Shown here: positions 1-11,002 of the stretch, in pieces | Layout: every line of letters begins with the position of its first letter | Position numbering within the stretch: the stretch's first letter is position 1 | DNA from: Phyllostachys edulis | Lineage: Eukaryota > Streptophyta > Magnoliopsida > Poales > Poaceae | Assembly (NCBI GenBank): GCA_036346405.1 | Contig: CM070561.1 | Span: 34,079,958 to 34,143,957, forward strand | Direction: 5' to 3' | DNA length: 64,000 nt | The notes under the pieces: model-generated | Told to the model about the DNA's origin: nothing | The model's database searches: none | Seen by the model: the letters and a program-made list of their open reading frames with translations, nothing else | Made by a program: the position numbers and the translations under genes

Positions 1-2912
1 AAAGGTAGAGAATGATTTTAAATGAATTTATCAACAAAAATCAATCGATTTGAAGTTTGTATGAGTAAGTTATGGTAGTTTGAAAATCAGATTTTAAGAA
101 AATCCAAAGAAATTGCTATTTGTTACTGTTCATCCGAAATAAATGTTTTGTTGAAAATTTCCAGAGAGGTGGTGAACATGAAAACTTTATGGTAGCCAGA
201 GCACCTCATGAGATGAACAATGAAATTTGATTCACCTTATTTGGAGTTAAAATGAATTTCTTATGATTTTTCAAAGTCATGAAAGTAGTGCACTAACCAT
301 ATGTAAAATAAGATTTTCAGAGGTAGTAACATACTCAAAACCTATTCTACAACAAAGTATAGTAATAGAGGAAACTAACAAGCTTGAGTCTACTCGATTT
401 GGAGTTATAGAGAAATACTTATGCATTTTAGAAGTTAAAACAATTTTTAGTGCAAGAAATAATGCTAAACCAAAGATAATTCTACTAACAAAAATTTCTA
501 GAGCAAAAACAAGATTCAAACCAATTTAAATTAAAGTACATTTAAAAATGAAACCAACAAAATTTGTTTAATGCAAAAAGGAGTTAAAATGAATTACCTA
601 TGCAGTTTTGAAGTTTAAAACAATTTACAGTACAAAAATAATTGATATACGGATTTGCTTATAAACCCTGAGCTGAAAACGTTTGGACCGTTGAGATCTA
701 ATCAGATGGTCAACGCGAACAGTTACGTTCGGACGGTCCAAATGAGAGGGCTGATCGGAATAGTCCGAACGGCCTAATCCATCCGGAACGTTGATCTCAA
801 AAAGGATGGTCCAAGGTGTTGGGAATGTTCGGATGGTCCGAACGGCCTAATCCATCCGGAACGTTGATCTCAAAAAGGATCAACGAACAGTTACGTTCGG
901 ACGGCCTAAATGATCCGGACCGTTGAGATCAAAACGTGTGGTCCAGATGAGGGGTTACTATGCACTTAACGGCTGGACCCACGCGTTAATGACTTATTAC
1001 AAAAATCTAACTGGTCATTGCATTAAACTAATCATTAACTATATCCTAACGACCAAGATTAGCCCTAATCAATGAGCTACAGTGCGTGTCGGCATCCGAC
1101 AAAAGAGCTCTAGCTTCACCAAAGCCAGCCAAGGGCATGAATGGAAAGCTAATAGTAATGCGCACCTAATGGTGGTGGTTACGATGGATGAGCCGGCTTG
1201 TACCGACAGCTAGCCGGAGAGGGGCGGTGCTAAGCTACGGGCAAAACGTGCATGTTGCAACCCGAGTGTGCCTCGAGCCTAAAAATGCATGCATGCGTAT
1301 CTAAAGGTTACTAGGGACCTTACCAAAGGATGGAGAGGTCCAAAGAAGCTCTGAGGTGGCTTGACGTCTTAAATGGCAATGGCGACGCTCGGCTCCACGT
1401 GGAGAAAACATCCTGAGCAAGGAAAAGACCTATGAAGCATCAAGATAGCTTAAGTAGGTTCAGTAGATGGTGGAAGAGCGTGGAATTGGGAAATGCCTTA
1501 CCGGATCGACACGGAGATGAAAATGGATCTTGTCGGCCGACAACAGAAGAAACTCAAAATCCACGAGTTCCTGTGACACATTGCCCAAATTAGTTGAGGG
1601 GTTTTCAATGTTACACCTAAAGACACGATATGATGTGCATGATTGAGGATAATACTCAATAAAGACAAAGTTAGCACAAAGGTGGCCTTCTGGGCACGCT
1701 TTAGGGCGAAAAATGGAACAAAAGCGTTCCGGGCACTACAGAAGAAACCAAGAGCTCGCATTAGCCAAAATGTAAATGGCATGCAAGAAGGAAACTAAGG
1801 GTCTTGGAGGTGAGGATTTTACCGAAAGGATGAGTCAATATGAGCCTCCTTCTCCTCGGCCGAAAAGAGGAGAAGTGAGGAGAAACTAGGATTTGGAGAG
1901 GTTTTAACCGAGGAAGATGACGGCAATGGAGGCGGCGTTAAGCAATGAAGCTTCAGGATTGGTCGCAATGGGCGCTGGCTCACGGCGTTGATGGGGTAGC
2001 ACAGCATGCAATGGGTGCGTGGCGTTGAGTTTCTGTGCGAGCGCCAATGGGAGGTAAGAGACGAAGCTGACAAGTGGGTCCCACCATGTCAGCGAAACAA
2101 TCAAGGTGGCTCGGTCGGTGTATTTAGCGAACAGGTTGGGTCGAGTCAAATGGCCAAGTCGAGAATGTTGAGGCGGTCAATTGAAAATGGGCGGTCGGAT
2201 CGCCGCGTTCGTTCGAGCGGTCGAGCGTTAGAAGCGATGCGGACCGTCCGATGGAGATTGGACAGTCCTGAATGAAATGGACGTTCAGACGGTCCGAACG
2301 TTCCCATCAATCTAGACAGTTGAAAACGAATCGAATGGTCCAAAATACCTCGTGTTTAGTGCGGACCAGGTCCGAGCGCAAAGGCGGTTGGTTTCAACCA
2401 AGTGGCTTGGGTCCGGGCCCGAGGAACAGTGCGACAAGGTTTTGAAACAAAAGGATAAGTCTTTGAGAAATTTATAAATAGAGTTTCACAACTCCAAAAA
2501 TTCCAAAATTTTTACAGGAGGTTCCTGACTCTCTAAGATTAACCTTGTATAAAATTTTCAAATGTTATTATGCAATGCATTTTTCTCTGAAAATTTCTCA
2601 AGGTTTTGCCCTAGGGTTTGACTAGCCTCTTAAAAATAGAAATTAAAATCTAAAAATTTTGAAATTTTTTAGAGGAGTCACTAGGATGATCTAGAACCTG
2701 GGAAAAATATTTATATAGACAGATCACAAGATTTGTTTTAAAAGTTTCAAAGGATTTTGCTTCTAGTCAATTGAAGCATTAGGTTTTAGAAATCAACAAA
2801 TCCTTAGAAAGAATTTCCAGAAAAATACAAATAACAACATGATGCACAAAATGTTTTAAATTCTCCTCATTTCTATACATTTGAAATACAAACCCAAGTT
2901 TGGGATGTTACA
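1..2912 (-). mobile_element. Long gypsy-type LTR, truncated by window edge
   Basis: The right end reads TTTGGGATGTTACA, the reverse complement of the TGTAACATCCCA start shared by the long LTRs in this window. So this is a minus-strand LTR whose other end lies left of base 1. Blocks match the solo LTR at 45428-50914: the stretch near 2541 (attaaccttg, then ttattatgcaatgcat) recurs near 50543, and the block near 200 (cagagcacctcatgagatga) recurs near 47350. No coding sequence is supported; the small ORFs are broken and low complexity. The 5 bases after it (gagta) would be the TSD, but the partner copy is outside the window. Confidence 0.75.
763..880. repeat. 73-bp direct duplication inside the LTR
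   Basis: A 45-base block starting gtccgaacggcctaatcc occurs at 763-807 and again at 836-880, identical by eye. It lies in a stretch rich in 'ggacggtcc / gttgatctc' motifs (660-960). Confidence 0.85.
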
Positions 2913-3388
2913 GAGTACCTACGTGTCCATGCCACTTTCTGAACATAGCGACATCCAATTACCTATCGACGACATTCAGGTAATTGGATGTCCACGCACA
3001 CTCCTGGCAGCCATGCTTCTTGAACTTGCAGGCTCGATGAAGTAGGTCGTGGCTACTGTCTCATCCTCCTCATACTGCGTGGACAACCCCTCAAAAAAAA
3101 ATTCATGCTTCGTGATGGGCTTGGTTGCTTTCTTAGGCGTACAGACCTAGACTATAGACGTACGCCTAAGAAAGCAACCAAGCCCGCCATGAATTATGGT
3201 TTCTTTTTTGGGGGTTGTCCACGCAGCATGAGGAGGATGAGACCGCAGCCACGACCTAATTCATCGATCCTACAAGTTCAAGAAGCATGGCTGCTAGGAG
3301 AGCGCGTGGATATCCAATTACCTGGATGTCGTCGATAGGTAATTGGAAGTCGCTATGTTCAGAAAATAGCGTGGACGCACAGGTACTC
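2913..3388. repeat. Long inverted repeat (foldback), arms about 230 bp
   Basis: The left arm starts gagtacctacgtgtcca and the right arm ends as its near complement, tggacgcacaggtactc. The inner ends ttggttgctttcttaggcg (3121-3139) and cgcctaagaaagcaaccaa (3162-3180) are perfectly complementary around a loop of about 16-20 bases. Arms carry scattered mismatches and small indels. If transcribed, the RNA would fold into a hairpin of about 230 base pairs. Confidence 0.9.
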
Positions 3389-3691
3389 CTACTGAGAAAT
3401 GGCATCATGTATCAGCAACCAACCAATCCTTGATATCAAGTTCTACGGTAAGACCATCCTTACATATAAACCAGAACTCAAGTTGCTTGGTGTTCTTGTT
3501 GGGTTTAAAGACAATTCTATTACTTCTGAGGCTGTGGTTTAGGAGGATTGGCATGAAGTAAATCACACACTCCAGTGTGTTAGGTTCGATGAAGTAGGCT
3601 ATGGTTCACCTGCACGTTTAGGATGAACGCCCAAGGAGCGAGCTAGCTAGCTGAATTTAGGCCTCGAGTTAGCTAACAAGGGACTACGAAC

Positions 3692-3758
3692 TATATATGT
3701 ATATATATATACATATATATACGTATATACATGTATATACGTATATATATATATATAT
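3692..3758. repeat. TA-rich microsatellite
   Basis: Imperfect (TA)n with interspersed tg/cg dinucleotides, inside the CACTA fragment. A cleaner (TA)n sits at the corresponding place in the CACTA element at 61239-61306. Confidence 0.9.
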
Positions 3759-4244
3759 GATAGTTTGCGTCACAGACGGTTCGAAAACCGTCTGTGATGA
3801 CCTCATGTCATTACTGACCCTATAAACCCAGACAGCTCACGAAATCGTCTGTGATTGCGTTTTTGAATCGTCTGTGATTACCTTTTCTGTAGTGGTGGCA
3901 AAATTTTGAGTGACATATAAGGAAAAGTGACAACTTTGAATGACAAATAAGGAATTTTCTCCAATATATCTACTCAACTTAGGCCACATGTGTATACACG
4001 CCGGCACAAAGCATTCATTGGGCGCCCACAAGCAATTCGGGGGGATCCAAAATTGAAGCCACGCCCTCCTTTTGGATGGGCAAATATAATTGTGTAGATG
4101 CACACGTGACACCCATTGCAAACAAGCTGTACATATTCCTGCCTGGTTTTACGCGTAGGCCCAACTAACACATCAATAGATACACTACAAGAAATTTGGC
4201 AATTTAGTATATATTTGTCACAATAGTATCTTTGCATGGTGGCA

Positions 4245-4460
4245 TTCTCTTCTCTGTGAAAGTGCTCAAATTAAACAGGCGAATTTGATGGATCAAAGCT
4301 ACATGAACGAAAAAAACAACAATCTTATGCCAAGCCTAATTGATTAATTTTATTCTCTTCTCTCTGAAATTGCTCAAATTAAACATGCGAATTTGATGGA
4401 TCAAACTTCCATGAACGAAAGATACAACAATCTTATGCTAGGCCTAATCGATTAATTTTA
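4245..4460. repeat. 108-bp tandem duplication, two copies
   Basis: Two head-to-tail copies (4245-4352 and 4353-4460) share ctcaaattaaac, gcgaatttgatggatcaaa and tgattaatttta, with about a dozen substitutions between them and no visible indel. Confidence 0.9.
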
Positions 4461-4580
4461 TCGCGATACACTGAAGAAAAACAATATATATCAAGAACCT
4501 AGCTAATTAATCGACCGTGCATGAGCTCCAGCTTCATTCAGCTAGCTAGCTAGCCACTAGCTAGTCAGCGCGCGCCAGTT

Positions 4581-4590
4581 AATTTATTTA
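4581..4590 (-). promoter_or_regulatory. Possible polyadenylation signal
   Basis: On the minus strand this reads taaataaatt, close to AATAAA, and lies about 35 bases past the stop codon (4622-4624) of the minus-strand gene. Placement fits a plant near-upstream element; the match alone is weak. Confidence 0.35.
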
Positions 4591-4670
4591 AGCGCGAACA
4601 ATAGCAACACTGCAGGAACGTCTACGTAAAACTCAAATGATTGACGTCTCCTGTCAGCCCGTCACGGCCG

Positions 4671-6221
4671 CATGGGCGGTCCTGGCTGGGTTCATGGGTG
4701 TTCAACTGAACACCCAAAATTTTTAGACAAAAATTCAGTATATATAAGATATAATATATGTATATACTAGAAATTAGGTTAAATCAACATGTAATGTCCT
4801 CAAAAGCCCATTTCGTCGGCATCTCACTCGTAGCCCACTTGGCACTCGCACAATCCACCAAAGCCAAGGCATTCCACATTCGGTCACTGTTTCAACCTTC
4901 CCCCCCACAATGACTCGGCCCAATATCTCAAGGCTTATTTATTGGCAAACCACAACTCGATCTCTCTTTCTCTCGATCGCACATCTATCTATCAAAGAAA
5001 CACACACGCATACATCCTTGCCGTTGCGTCTTGCGGCGGTAGTGGCGAGCAGCCACGCCGCGAGCAGTGGCGTGGCGGTTGGCGGCTGCAGACTCTGCCG
5101 CCTAGGAGAAGGGAGGCCGAGAGAAGGAAGAACCTTGTGGCGCCGTGGCAGCCTGCTCACTTGCTCCGAGCGCAGCGGCCATCGGGGTGGGAGGGCCGGC
5201 GGGGCGAAGCACGCCGTGCGTTGCTCCGAGGACCAAGGCTCTAACTCTGAGCGGGTGGTGCAATGGAGGTGGTCAGTGATGGACCGAGCTAGCAACTAAG
5301 TGCGCCTGTGAGCTTGGTGGCCGGCGGCGGCGGGGCAAAGCGTGGGCGTGTCCATTTGGGCGTCGGCGGCGAGCCGGGCGAGCCTCGACCCCGAGCACGG
5401 TCTTGAGGACTGGCGATGAGCCATTGAGGTGAAGTATCTAATCCCAAATCCATAATTCCCAAATGGTCAAACCGGTTTGAAAAATGAATTGTGGTTAACG
5501 AATCTTGTATTTATGTGAATTGTAGATCTTAGGCGTTAAAAAGTGTACAGGTAGTTCAGATTATTACATTATTGGTGACACAAAAATGAGGCATTAGATT
5601 GCCCTCATAAAATTTAATCTTATATAAACACATTATACTTTGAGAACTTTCAAGTATCCATGTGGAGTTCTTATTAGATAGGAAGATTCTAAGCAATAAC
5701 AAGCTAATTGTAACAGATAATAGAATATCTAGACCATTTTAGCCAAAGCAACTAAACTTTCATTTCGATTGAGAGCATGAGACTAATAGATAACTCTAGA
5801 TTTAAGTTAGATTAGCGGTGTAGCAAATGATGGTGGCATACTTGACAATATGAACATAAATTCATCTAGACACACCTATATAATTTATCGATCTCAACTT
5901 CTTAAGTTATACAAATTCATGTGATTAATTGAACTTGCAAACTACAAATTCATGGGCGGCGAGTTAAAATTTGCATCGTCAATAGCAACACATGTACATC
6001 TCAATTCTCCATTCATCAATTCCTCGGTCCCAAATCCCAAATTCCCAATTCAATATTTTTTCTAAATTATTTTGTAATTTCTCTCAATTATTTGTGGTGT
6101 TATTTCTAGTCTGAAAAAATTGCATTTTGTTTCTTTGCTATCATGGACCTTTAATTTTTTTTATTTAATAATATTTTATTAACTCCGAATACCCATCCGA
6201 TAAATCCTGAGTCCGTCACTG
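4671..6221. mobile_element. hAT-type non-autonomous transposon with 8-bp TSD
   Basis: It is flanked by perfect 8-bp duplications cacggccg (4663-4670 and 6222-6229), the TSD length of hAT elements. The ends CATGGGCGGTCCTGG and (complemented) CAGTGACGGACTCAGG are imperfect inverted repeats of the CAGTGGCGGA..CAGG type. It carries the palindrome gggtgttcaactgaacaccc near the left end. No transposase is present. Bases 4910-5440 are GC-rich with a long open frame on both strands and look unlike the AT-rich remainder, so captured host sequence is possible. The element lies in the 3' coding end of the small host gene. Confidence 0.75.
4910..5440. other. GC-rich possible captured host segment inside the hAT element
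   Basis: A sharp compositional island between AT-rich flanks. It starts with a ct-rich, UTR-like stretch (tcgatctctctttctctcga) and then carries a GCG/GGC-rich region open for 129 codons on plus and 118 on minus. No recognisable protein domain. It could be a captured promoter, 5' UTR and first-exon fragment, but nothing in the sequence proves transcription. Confidence 0.3.
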
Positions 6222-6556
6222 CACGGCCGCCTAAGCGGCGGAGGGCAAGGACATGGTTGGAGACGCATAAGATGGGCGGAACTGGCATCAAGTTGATCGA
6301 CGTAGAGTCGTGCGCGTCACCGGAGGTGTCGGAACCCTGACCACCAGCCTCTTCCACCGGCCTGGCCGCCGCCGCTTTCGTGGAGCGTCGCCGAGACGAT
6401 CATCACGGCGAGAACGATCATGCAGATCGTGTCGCTAACCGCCGCTTTTGCCATCACGCGCCGACTAGCAAGTGAAGCGTGCTAGCTAGCTAGTGTTCGT
6501 AATTATTGTACAATAAGTTGTATACGTTGCTGGGGTACGTACATTCATGACGCCAT

Positions 6557-6566
6557 CTATTTATAG
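6557..6566 (-). promoter_or_regulatory. TATA box of the minus-strand small gene
   Basis: On the minus strand it reads CTATAAATAG, a canonical plant TATA box, about 105 bases before the ATG at 6454. That spacing leaves a 5' UTR of roughly 70 bases containing the run gctagctagc. Confidence 0.65.
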
Positions 6567-6792
6567 CCTTTCATGCTCGCGCTACATGCATGGCGTGAGC
6601 TATAGCGTGCGATACCGGAGAAATTAGCAGCTAAGAAACTTTCGAGGTTTCGCACACGTAACGTTCTTGACGGATCGATTTGTAAAAGGTTGATTCAAAA
6701 GATTCGATCGGTCATGTTCCACAGGTATGAATTCAGAACCAGAAGGTATCTAAGCTAGCTAGGGAAATGGCGATTGATCTCACATTCTCACT

Positions 6793-7179
6793 GCATATAT
6801 AGAACTTTTTTTATTAATTAACTTTTTTTGAATTTTATTTTAAAGTTAACCCCTGACGTACTTTATTTCCAATTCTGACCTATTTGGTCACGCCACGAGT
6901 AGTGGCGTGACAAAACAACATCTTATCACGTGCGAGGATAAATCCTAAAATAGCACTTTTTATTCGCCACTTTGGTTGTGGCATGACCAAAATCTTATTT
7001 GTCGCGCCACTTTCGGTGGCGTGAGAATGAATAAAAATGAAATTTGGCGTGGCGGATGTTATTTTTCATCATGCCACGGGTGTATGTATATGATCAAAAG
7101 GGCGAATTGAAAATAAAATCGTCGTCGAATTTAAAAAAAATTCAAAAAAGTTAATTAAAAAAAAAATTCGCATATATAT
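6793..7179. mobile_element. MITE-like inverted-repeat element
   Basis: The two ends are inverted copies over about 45 bases: gcatatatagaa, attaattaacttttttt and gaattttattt on the left, mirrored by aattcaaaaaagttaatta and catatatatg on the right. The interior has repeated small palindromes based on gccac..gtggcgtgac (6895-7075). It has no coding capacity. The flanking duplication is unclear because the ends are simple TA sequence. Confidence 0.6.
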
Positions 7180-8054
7180 GAGCAACAGCGTACTGGCCTC
7201 AGTCAACTTTTGTGCATCACACTTACGCGCGTATGTGTGCACGACTTGGGACTAGACCGATAGGTAGCTGGTCCCAGTCGGCGGGTCGGGAGCAAACGAA
7301 CTAGTCAAAACTAGTTAATTCTACTACCATGCGATTTGCGAATGTACGTTTACAGCGACACACGGGTCAGCGGTCAGCACCCGGCACGGTGCTTGCCTTA
7401 CTGGCGCAGTGTGCTACTGGTGATACTGTGATAGTAGTCAATGGAGGAGACTGATTCTGCCTAGCTGTACCACGTACGCGTACTGTGTTAGAATTTTTTA
7501 AAAAATAATACATTATTTTAATAGAATCACAAAATAAATGTCTGTCATAAAATTACGAAAATTGGCTTTTGCTGCCGTTTGAACAAACGACATGCTCTTG
7601 TCGTCGATTGGATTGGTGACACGTGGTCGGCGTCGCCATTTGAATTAGCGACAGAGCTCTATCGCTAATTGAATGCTCTGAGACATTTGTCACCAATTCA
7701 AATGACGCACGAGAGCTCAAATTTTTTGATAGAATGCATATTCAAATTTCATAGGACTTTACTAAGTTATTTGGTAATATCTTGTAATGCTTAAAGAAGT
7801 CGGAGTTTATCGACTATGTAGATAAATCCTTATAGGTTAATTACTGCATTGTTGTTACCGAGTGTAGTGTTACGCTGTAACCGATTATTTTCGAAAAAGA
7901 GAATAAATAGCGAATTAAATTTAAAAGATGATATTTCAACTCCCGCAATAAGAGTTCATAATGTATGTGCGAATTACATAGCATGTAGGGTGTGGTTATG
8001 TGCATTTGTTTGTCCCGCTATTCTTACAGTAGAAACGTTAACATGCACAAATTA
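7180..8054. other. Intergenic stretch without supported genes
   Basis: No coding sequence supported. Bases 7490-7770 look like a degenerate repeat: 'ttgaattagcgacagagctc' and 'ctatcgctaattgaat' are inverted versions of one motif, and gagctc recurs at 7652 and 7711. The sequence beside 8055 is probably the 3' flank of the GRF-like gene. Confidence 0.4.
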
Positions 8055-8147
8055 TCAACCCGATCTACACGTACGATACATGTGCACCTTTTGGAATAAA
8101 AAACCCAACAGATCGGAAAGAAGCCAGTCTTGAGGGCTCATCGGTGC
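8055..8147 (-). pseudogene. 3' end of the GRF-like gene, cut off by the gypsy insertion
   Basis: Read on the minus strand and joined to 60294 across the 52 kb insertion, the frame continues without a break: GSVGDKGK on the far side, then APMSPQDWLLSDLLGF here, ending at a TGA at 8055-8057. The TSD of the gypsy element (ggtgc 8143-8147, ggtac 60289-60293) lies exactly at the junction. Continuity of frame over the join is the main evidence that these pieces belong together; the segment has no domain of its own. Confidence 0.5.
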
Positions 8148-8889
8148 TGACGAGGATCTAATAATCCTCATTTATTTATTTATCAGTAATTTTTATTATA
8201 GATATTAATATTCTCATATTGATCTTAAGTATACCCCTTAAATATTTATAAGGGAGAGGCCAAGCTGTCTGGTCGTAAACCACCCTATGGTTGTAAGCCT
8301 TTCTACAACCATGGTATAGTCATAAGCTTCTCTACGACAATTGTGTAGTCGTAAGATCTTCTGCGACTAGTTTGGCTTCGACCAGCCTGGTTTTGACAAA
8401 CCTATTTATAAGGCTTGCTGTCCTATGGGCCTAATCAGTTAAGGAGTATTATGCGCCATGTTTAACACATGGGGTATTTTATATACACTGTTATTCTCTG
8501 TGAGTAACCGCATGAATCACATGTCTTTGACAACAACCGCTTGGCAACGTGGGGGTGCCACGTCCTTAATGACAACTGCCATCAAGCGGTTCATCAATTG
8601 GAACGTTGGGATGCCTCTTCGCCTGAAGGAAGTGCCACCTCTTCATACGTTATATACGGGTGAAGTTAGAAGGCAGAAAGGGCCAAGTGCAATCTAGAGC
8701 ACAAACCCTAGTCTTTCTCTTAATTGTAATCAGTATATTTAATATAGCCACACAGGAGTAGGGTTGTTATTCTCCCTGAAGAAGGCCTGAACCTGTATAA
8801 AATCCCCATGTCATTCTCTACGTGATTCTTATCTAGGAGACCCCCTGAATCAAACAATCATACGTAAGATTGGTTCTAGATCACCGACA
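8148..8889 (+). repeat. 5' LTR of the gypsy/Tat host element
   Basis: 742 bases, starting TGACGAGG and ending CACCGACA, matching 59548-60288. It contains tandem 'gtcgtaag..cttctctacgac' palindromic units at 8270-8360. TATA-like motifs are ctatttataagg (8401-8412) and gtataaaatcc (8796). An 80-codon frame at 8458-8697 is shared with the other LTR only because the LTRs are copies. Confidence 0.9.
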
Positions 8890-8909
8890 GTTAATGCCGA
8901 CCGTGGGGA
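8890..8909 (+). other. Degenerate primer-binding site
   Basis: Directly after the 5' LTR the sequence gttaatgccgaccgtgggga resembles the TGGCGCCG-CTGTGGGGA tract seen at the tRNA primer-binding site of many grass gypsy elements, with changes in the first bases. The match is partial. Confidence 0.4.
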
Positions 8910-10972
8910 GTCTTCCGATGATTCCTTGTCAACAAATTCTCTTTCTTCCTAATGCTTTCGTGGCAAGAGATTGGAACGAGGAGAATTGGTTCGATTTGGC
9001 CGACTACGCAGACATTGACATGGATACCGGCTTTGACTACGAGCCGAGTATCAATTCATCCGATGGTAATGCCACGTCCAGAGATCATTCGCTAGATCCA
9101 AGAGACCATGCCACCGATGGAGTTGAGGAGGGATCCTTTTCTCCCCACAACAGTACGTCCAACTGAGGGACCAGTTTTCTCGGGGGGCAAGGGTCTATTC
9201 GACCACAATCATGACTACAACCAGCGGAGTTACGCAACATGGCGAGGTTCCCCCTCACGAATATTGAGTCACTTTGAGGCGATCCGACCTAGCGAGGTAA
9301 ATCCTGAAAGCCATCATTCTGAGACTCCATCAGCATCTGGTTGTCGTAACTCTACAGTTACCTCCACAGAGGATATGGGGGAGCACCTTATTCCTACGAG
9401 TTCGACCACACGTTCGCAGAGCTCACCTGCGGACACAAATGGTTATAACCCGGGGTTCCCCTTCTTGGAGGGGTTTACTCCAAGTCGCCAGACGGTGTCA
9501 TTTGACCACTCTTCAAGCTAGGAGGCCTCAAGCGCAAGTGGAGATCATATACTGGAAGTCTTCGCCCTTCCCTCAGATCATCACCTCTCTCCTAGAAGCA
9601 GGCCTAAGGATGCTCGCCACCGATCACATCCTACGACCTCTCATGGCAATGATGAGGATACCTCCGCCAATGAATGGGATCAGCACTTTGATGAGCGTGG
9701 GAGAAATCCTCGAAATGATTGCACTCCATTTAGGCAAACTCCAGGGTCACATGTAGATAATACTGAGACAACCTGAAGGAGAAGAATGGCAGTTCAGACA
9801 AATTTGCCTGGGCGCGTTCAATATTAGTCGGAGGAAGCTCAGGAACTCCAGCGCATAAATGATCTACTCGAGAACCCAACTCAAGAACTCATGCGAGCAC
9901 CAGGGTACGACCTCTTCGCAGAAGAGATCGCGCGAAGGCTTCGAAGGAAAATGGTAAGACTTGAGCATCCTCCCCGACATCATTCTGGAAGTCGTAGCGA
10001 TACGACTCTGTCAACTACTAGTCGTTCAAACAACTCGCCTCATGGAGATCGGCGCGACAATAGGTTACGTTGCTCCCCTAACCTTAAATCTAGTCGGAGA
10101 AGAGTTCTTTGAACGTCTGACGATCAACAAGCCCCAAGGGGAGGCGATCGTTCACCACTCCGACTAACAAATCTACAACAGCAGATGGAATACGAGGAGT
10201 ATTACCCTCGTAGGACTAAGACCTATCATAGGTCGGGTCCACCTACTACTGGGTATCATCGTCACGATCACTTGGTGATACCAACCCATTTTTTCTTCAG
10301 AGAAGGCGGTATGATGTCTTTACCGGATGTCAGGTCTTCTCGCCTGATCTTCGGGCTGTTCGCTGGCCGCCACAGTTTCAACTGGTGAATATGGATAAAT
10401 TTGATAGATCACAAAATCCTATCAAACTCCTTCAAATCTACACAACCACTGTCCGAGCAGCAAGAGGATGAGAGCATGTCATGGCGAATTACCTTCCAAC
10501 TGTGCTCGAAAAGTCTGCTCGATTGTGGTTGCTAAACCAACCACTCGAGTCGATCTATTCGTGGCAACACCTCTGCGACCTTCTGCTGGCCAACTTCTAG
10601 GGCACTTACAATCGCCCTGGAAAGTAGGACGACCTACACAGGATGAGACAAAATGACCACGAGACCTTACGCTAATTCATCAGGCATTTCAGTCAGGTTC
10701 GCAATTCGATTCTAGAGGTCTCTGACTCATCTGTTATCAGAGCCTTTAAGTAGGGAGTCCACGGCAGAAGGATTACAGAGGACATCACTTTGAATCTCCC
10801 GGCTATTGTCGCTGAGCTCTTCGAGTTGACCGATCGATATGCGACTACCGCTGAAGCAATCGAGTGGAACAAAACTATCGATCAGGATGACAAAAATCCT
10901 CAAGAAGTGGGTGAAAGCAGCAGAACGAAGGATAAGAAGACCAAGAAATCCAAGAACAAGGCAAAGGGTTAA
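8894..10972 (+). pseudogene. gag: gag (capsid region) of the gypsy/Tat element, broken
   Basis: Gag forms the virus-like particle of the retrotransposon. The sequence runs through at least five open pieces in shifting frames (8870-9166, 9108-9521, 9439-9756, 9891-10112, 10468-10972). From about 10410 on, after frame changes, it shows a retrotransposon gag core: MANYLPTVLEKSARLWLL, then a W-H-L-C-D-L-L-L motif, MRQNDHETLR, FIRHFSQVRNSI and the end ELFELTDRYATTAEAIEWN. TAG stops interrupt it near 10600, 10626 and 10750. A basic KDKKTKKSKNKAKG tail leads to the zinc-knuckle frame. The N-terminal 1.5 kb is acidic and poorly conserved; its start codon cannot be fixed. Confidence 0.75.
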
Positions 10973-11002
10973 AAGCCTCAAACTAATAGTTCTAAGGAAG
11001 TC

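Larger units (their letters stand above)
2913..3894. mobile_element. Terminal fragment of a CACTA (En/Spm-like) transposon
   Basis: The right end reads ccttttctgtagtg (3881-3894), the complement of a CACTACAGAAAAGG terminal inverted repeat. Inward at 3770-3880 are subterminal copies of cacagacggttc/aaccgtctgtg. Bases 3549-3600 match, inverted, a stretch of the large CACTA element at about 31735-31785 (cttcatgccaatcctcc). Sequence inside the foldback also resembles 61080-61230 of the small CACTA element. The left terminus is missing because the LTR at 1-2912 interrupts it. No transposase frame is intact. Confidence 0.7.
3895..4621. other. Gene-free stretch, downstream flank of the 4622-6454 gene
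   Basis: No supported coding sequence. At 4183 there is CACTACAAGAAATTT, the typical start of a grass CACTA inverted repeat, but no matching right end was found; it is probably a remnant. A tandem duplication lies at 4245-4460. Bases 4500-4621 are the likely 3' UTR of the minus-strand gene, with short ctag runs near 4545-4565. Confidence 0.5.
4622..6454 (-). pseudogene. Small secreted-peptide-like host gene split by a hAT insertion
   Basis: The minus strand shows a TATA box (6557-6566), then ATG at 6454 opening with MAKAAVSDTICMIVLAVMIV, a classic signal peptide with hydrophobic core ICMIVLAVMIVSA. After a one-base frame shift in a GCGGCGGCGG run (about 6360-6385), the frame continues (EEAGGQGSDTSGDAHD, then MPVPPILCVSNHVLALRRLG) to base 6230. 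There the transposon at 4671-6221 begins. Across the insertion the frame resumes at 4662 and ends at a TAG at 4622, giving a product of roughly 110 residues. With the transposon in place, translation would run into its terminus and stop near 6151, replacing the last 14 or so residues. The signal peptide suggests entry to the secretory pathway; I recognise no family, and there are few cysteines. The frame shift may be real or a sequence error. Confidence 0.55.

Noticed and set aside
1728..1745. cactacagaagaaacc resembling a CACTA terminus
   Set aside because: It is inside the continuous LTR, with no subterminal repeats or TSD nearby; chance match.
4183..4200. Possible start of a further CACTA element (CACTACAAGAAATTT)
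   Set aside because: No matching right end or 3-bp duplication found in the window, so only noted as a remnant.
8458..8697. ORF in the 5' LTR, with a counterpart at 59911-60189
   Set aside because: Apparent conservation comes only from LTR duplication; no domain, and it lies in regulatory LTR sequence.
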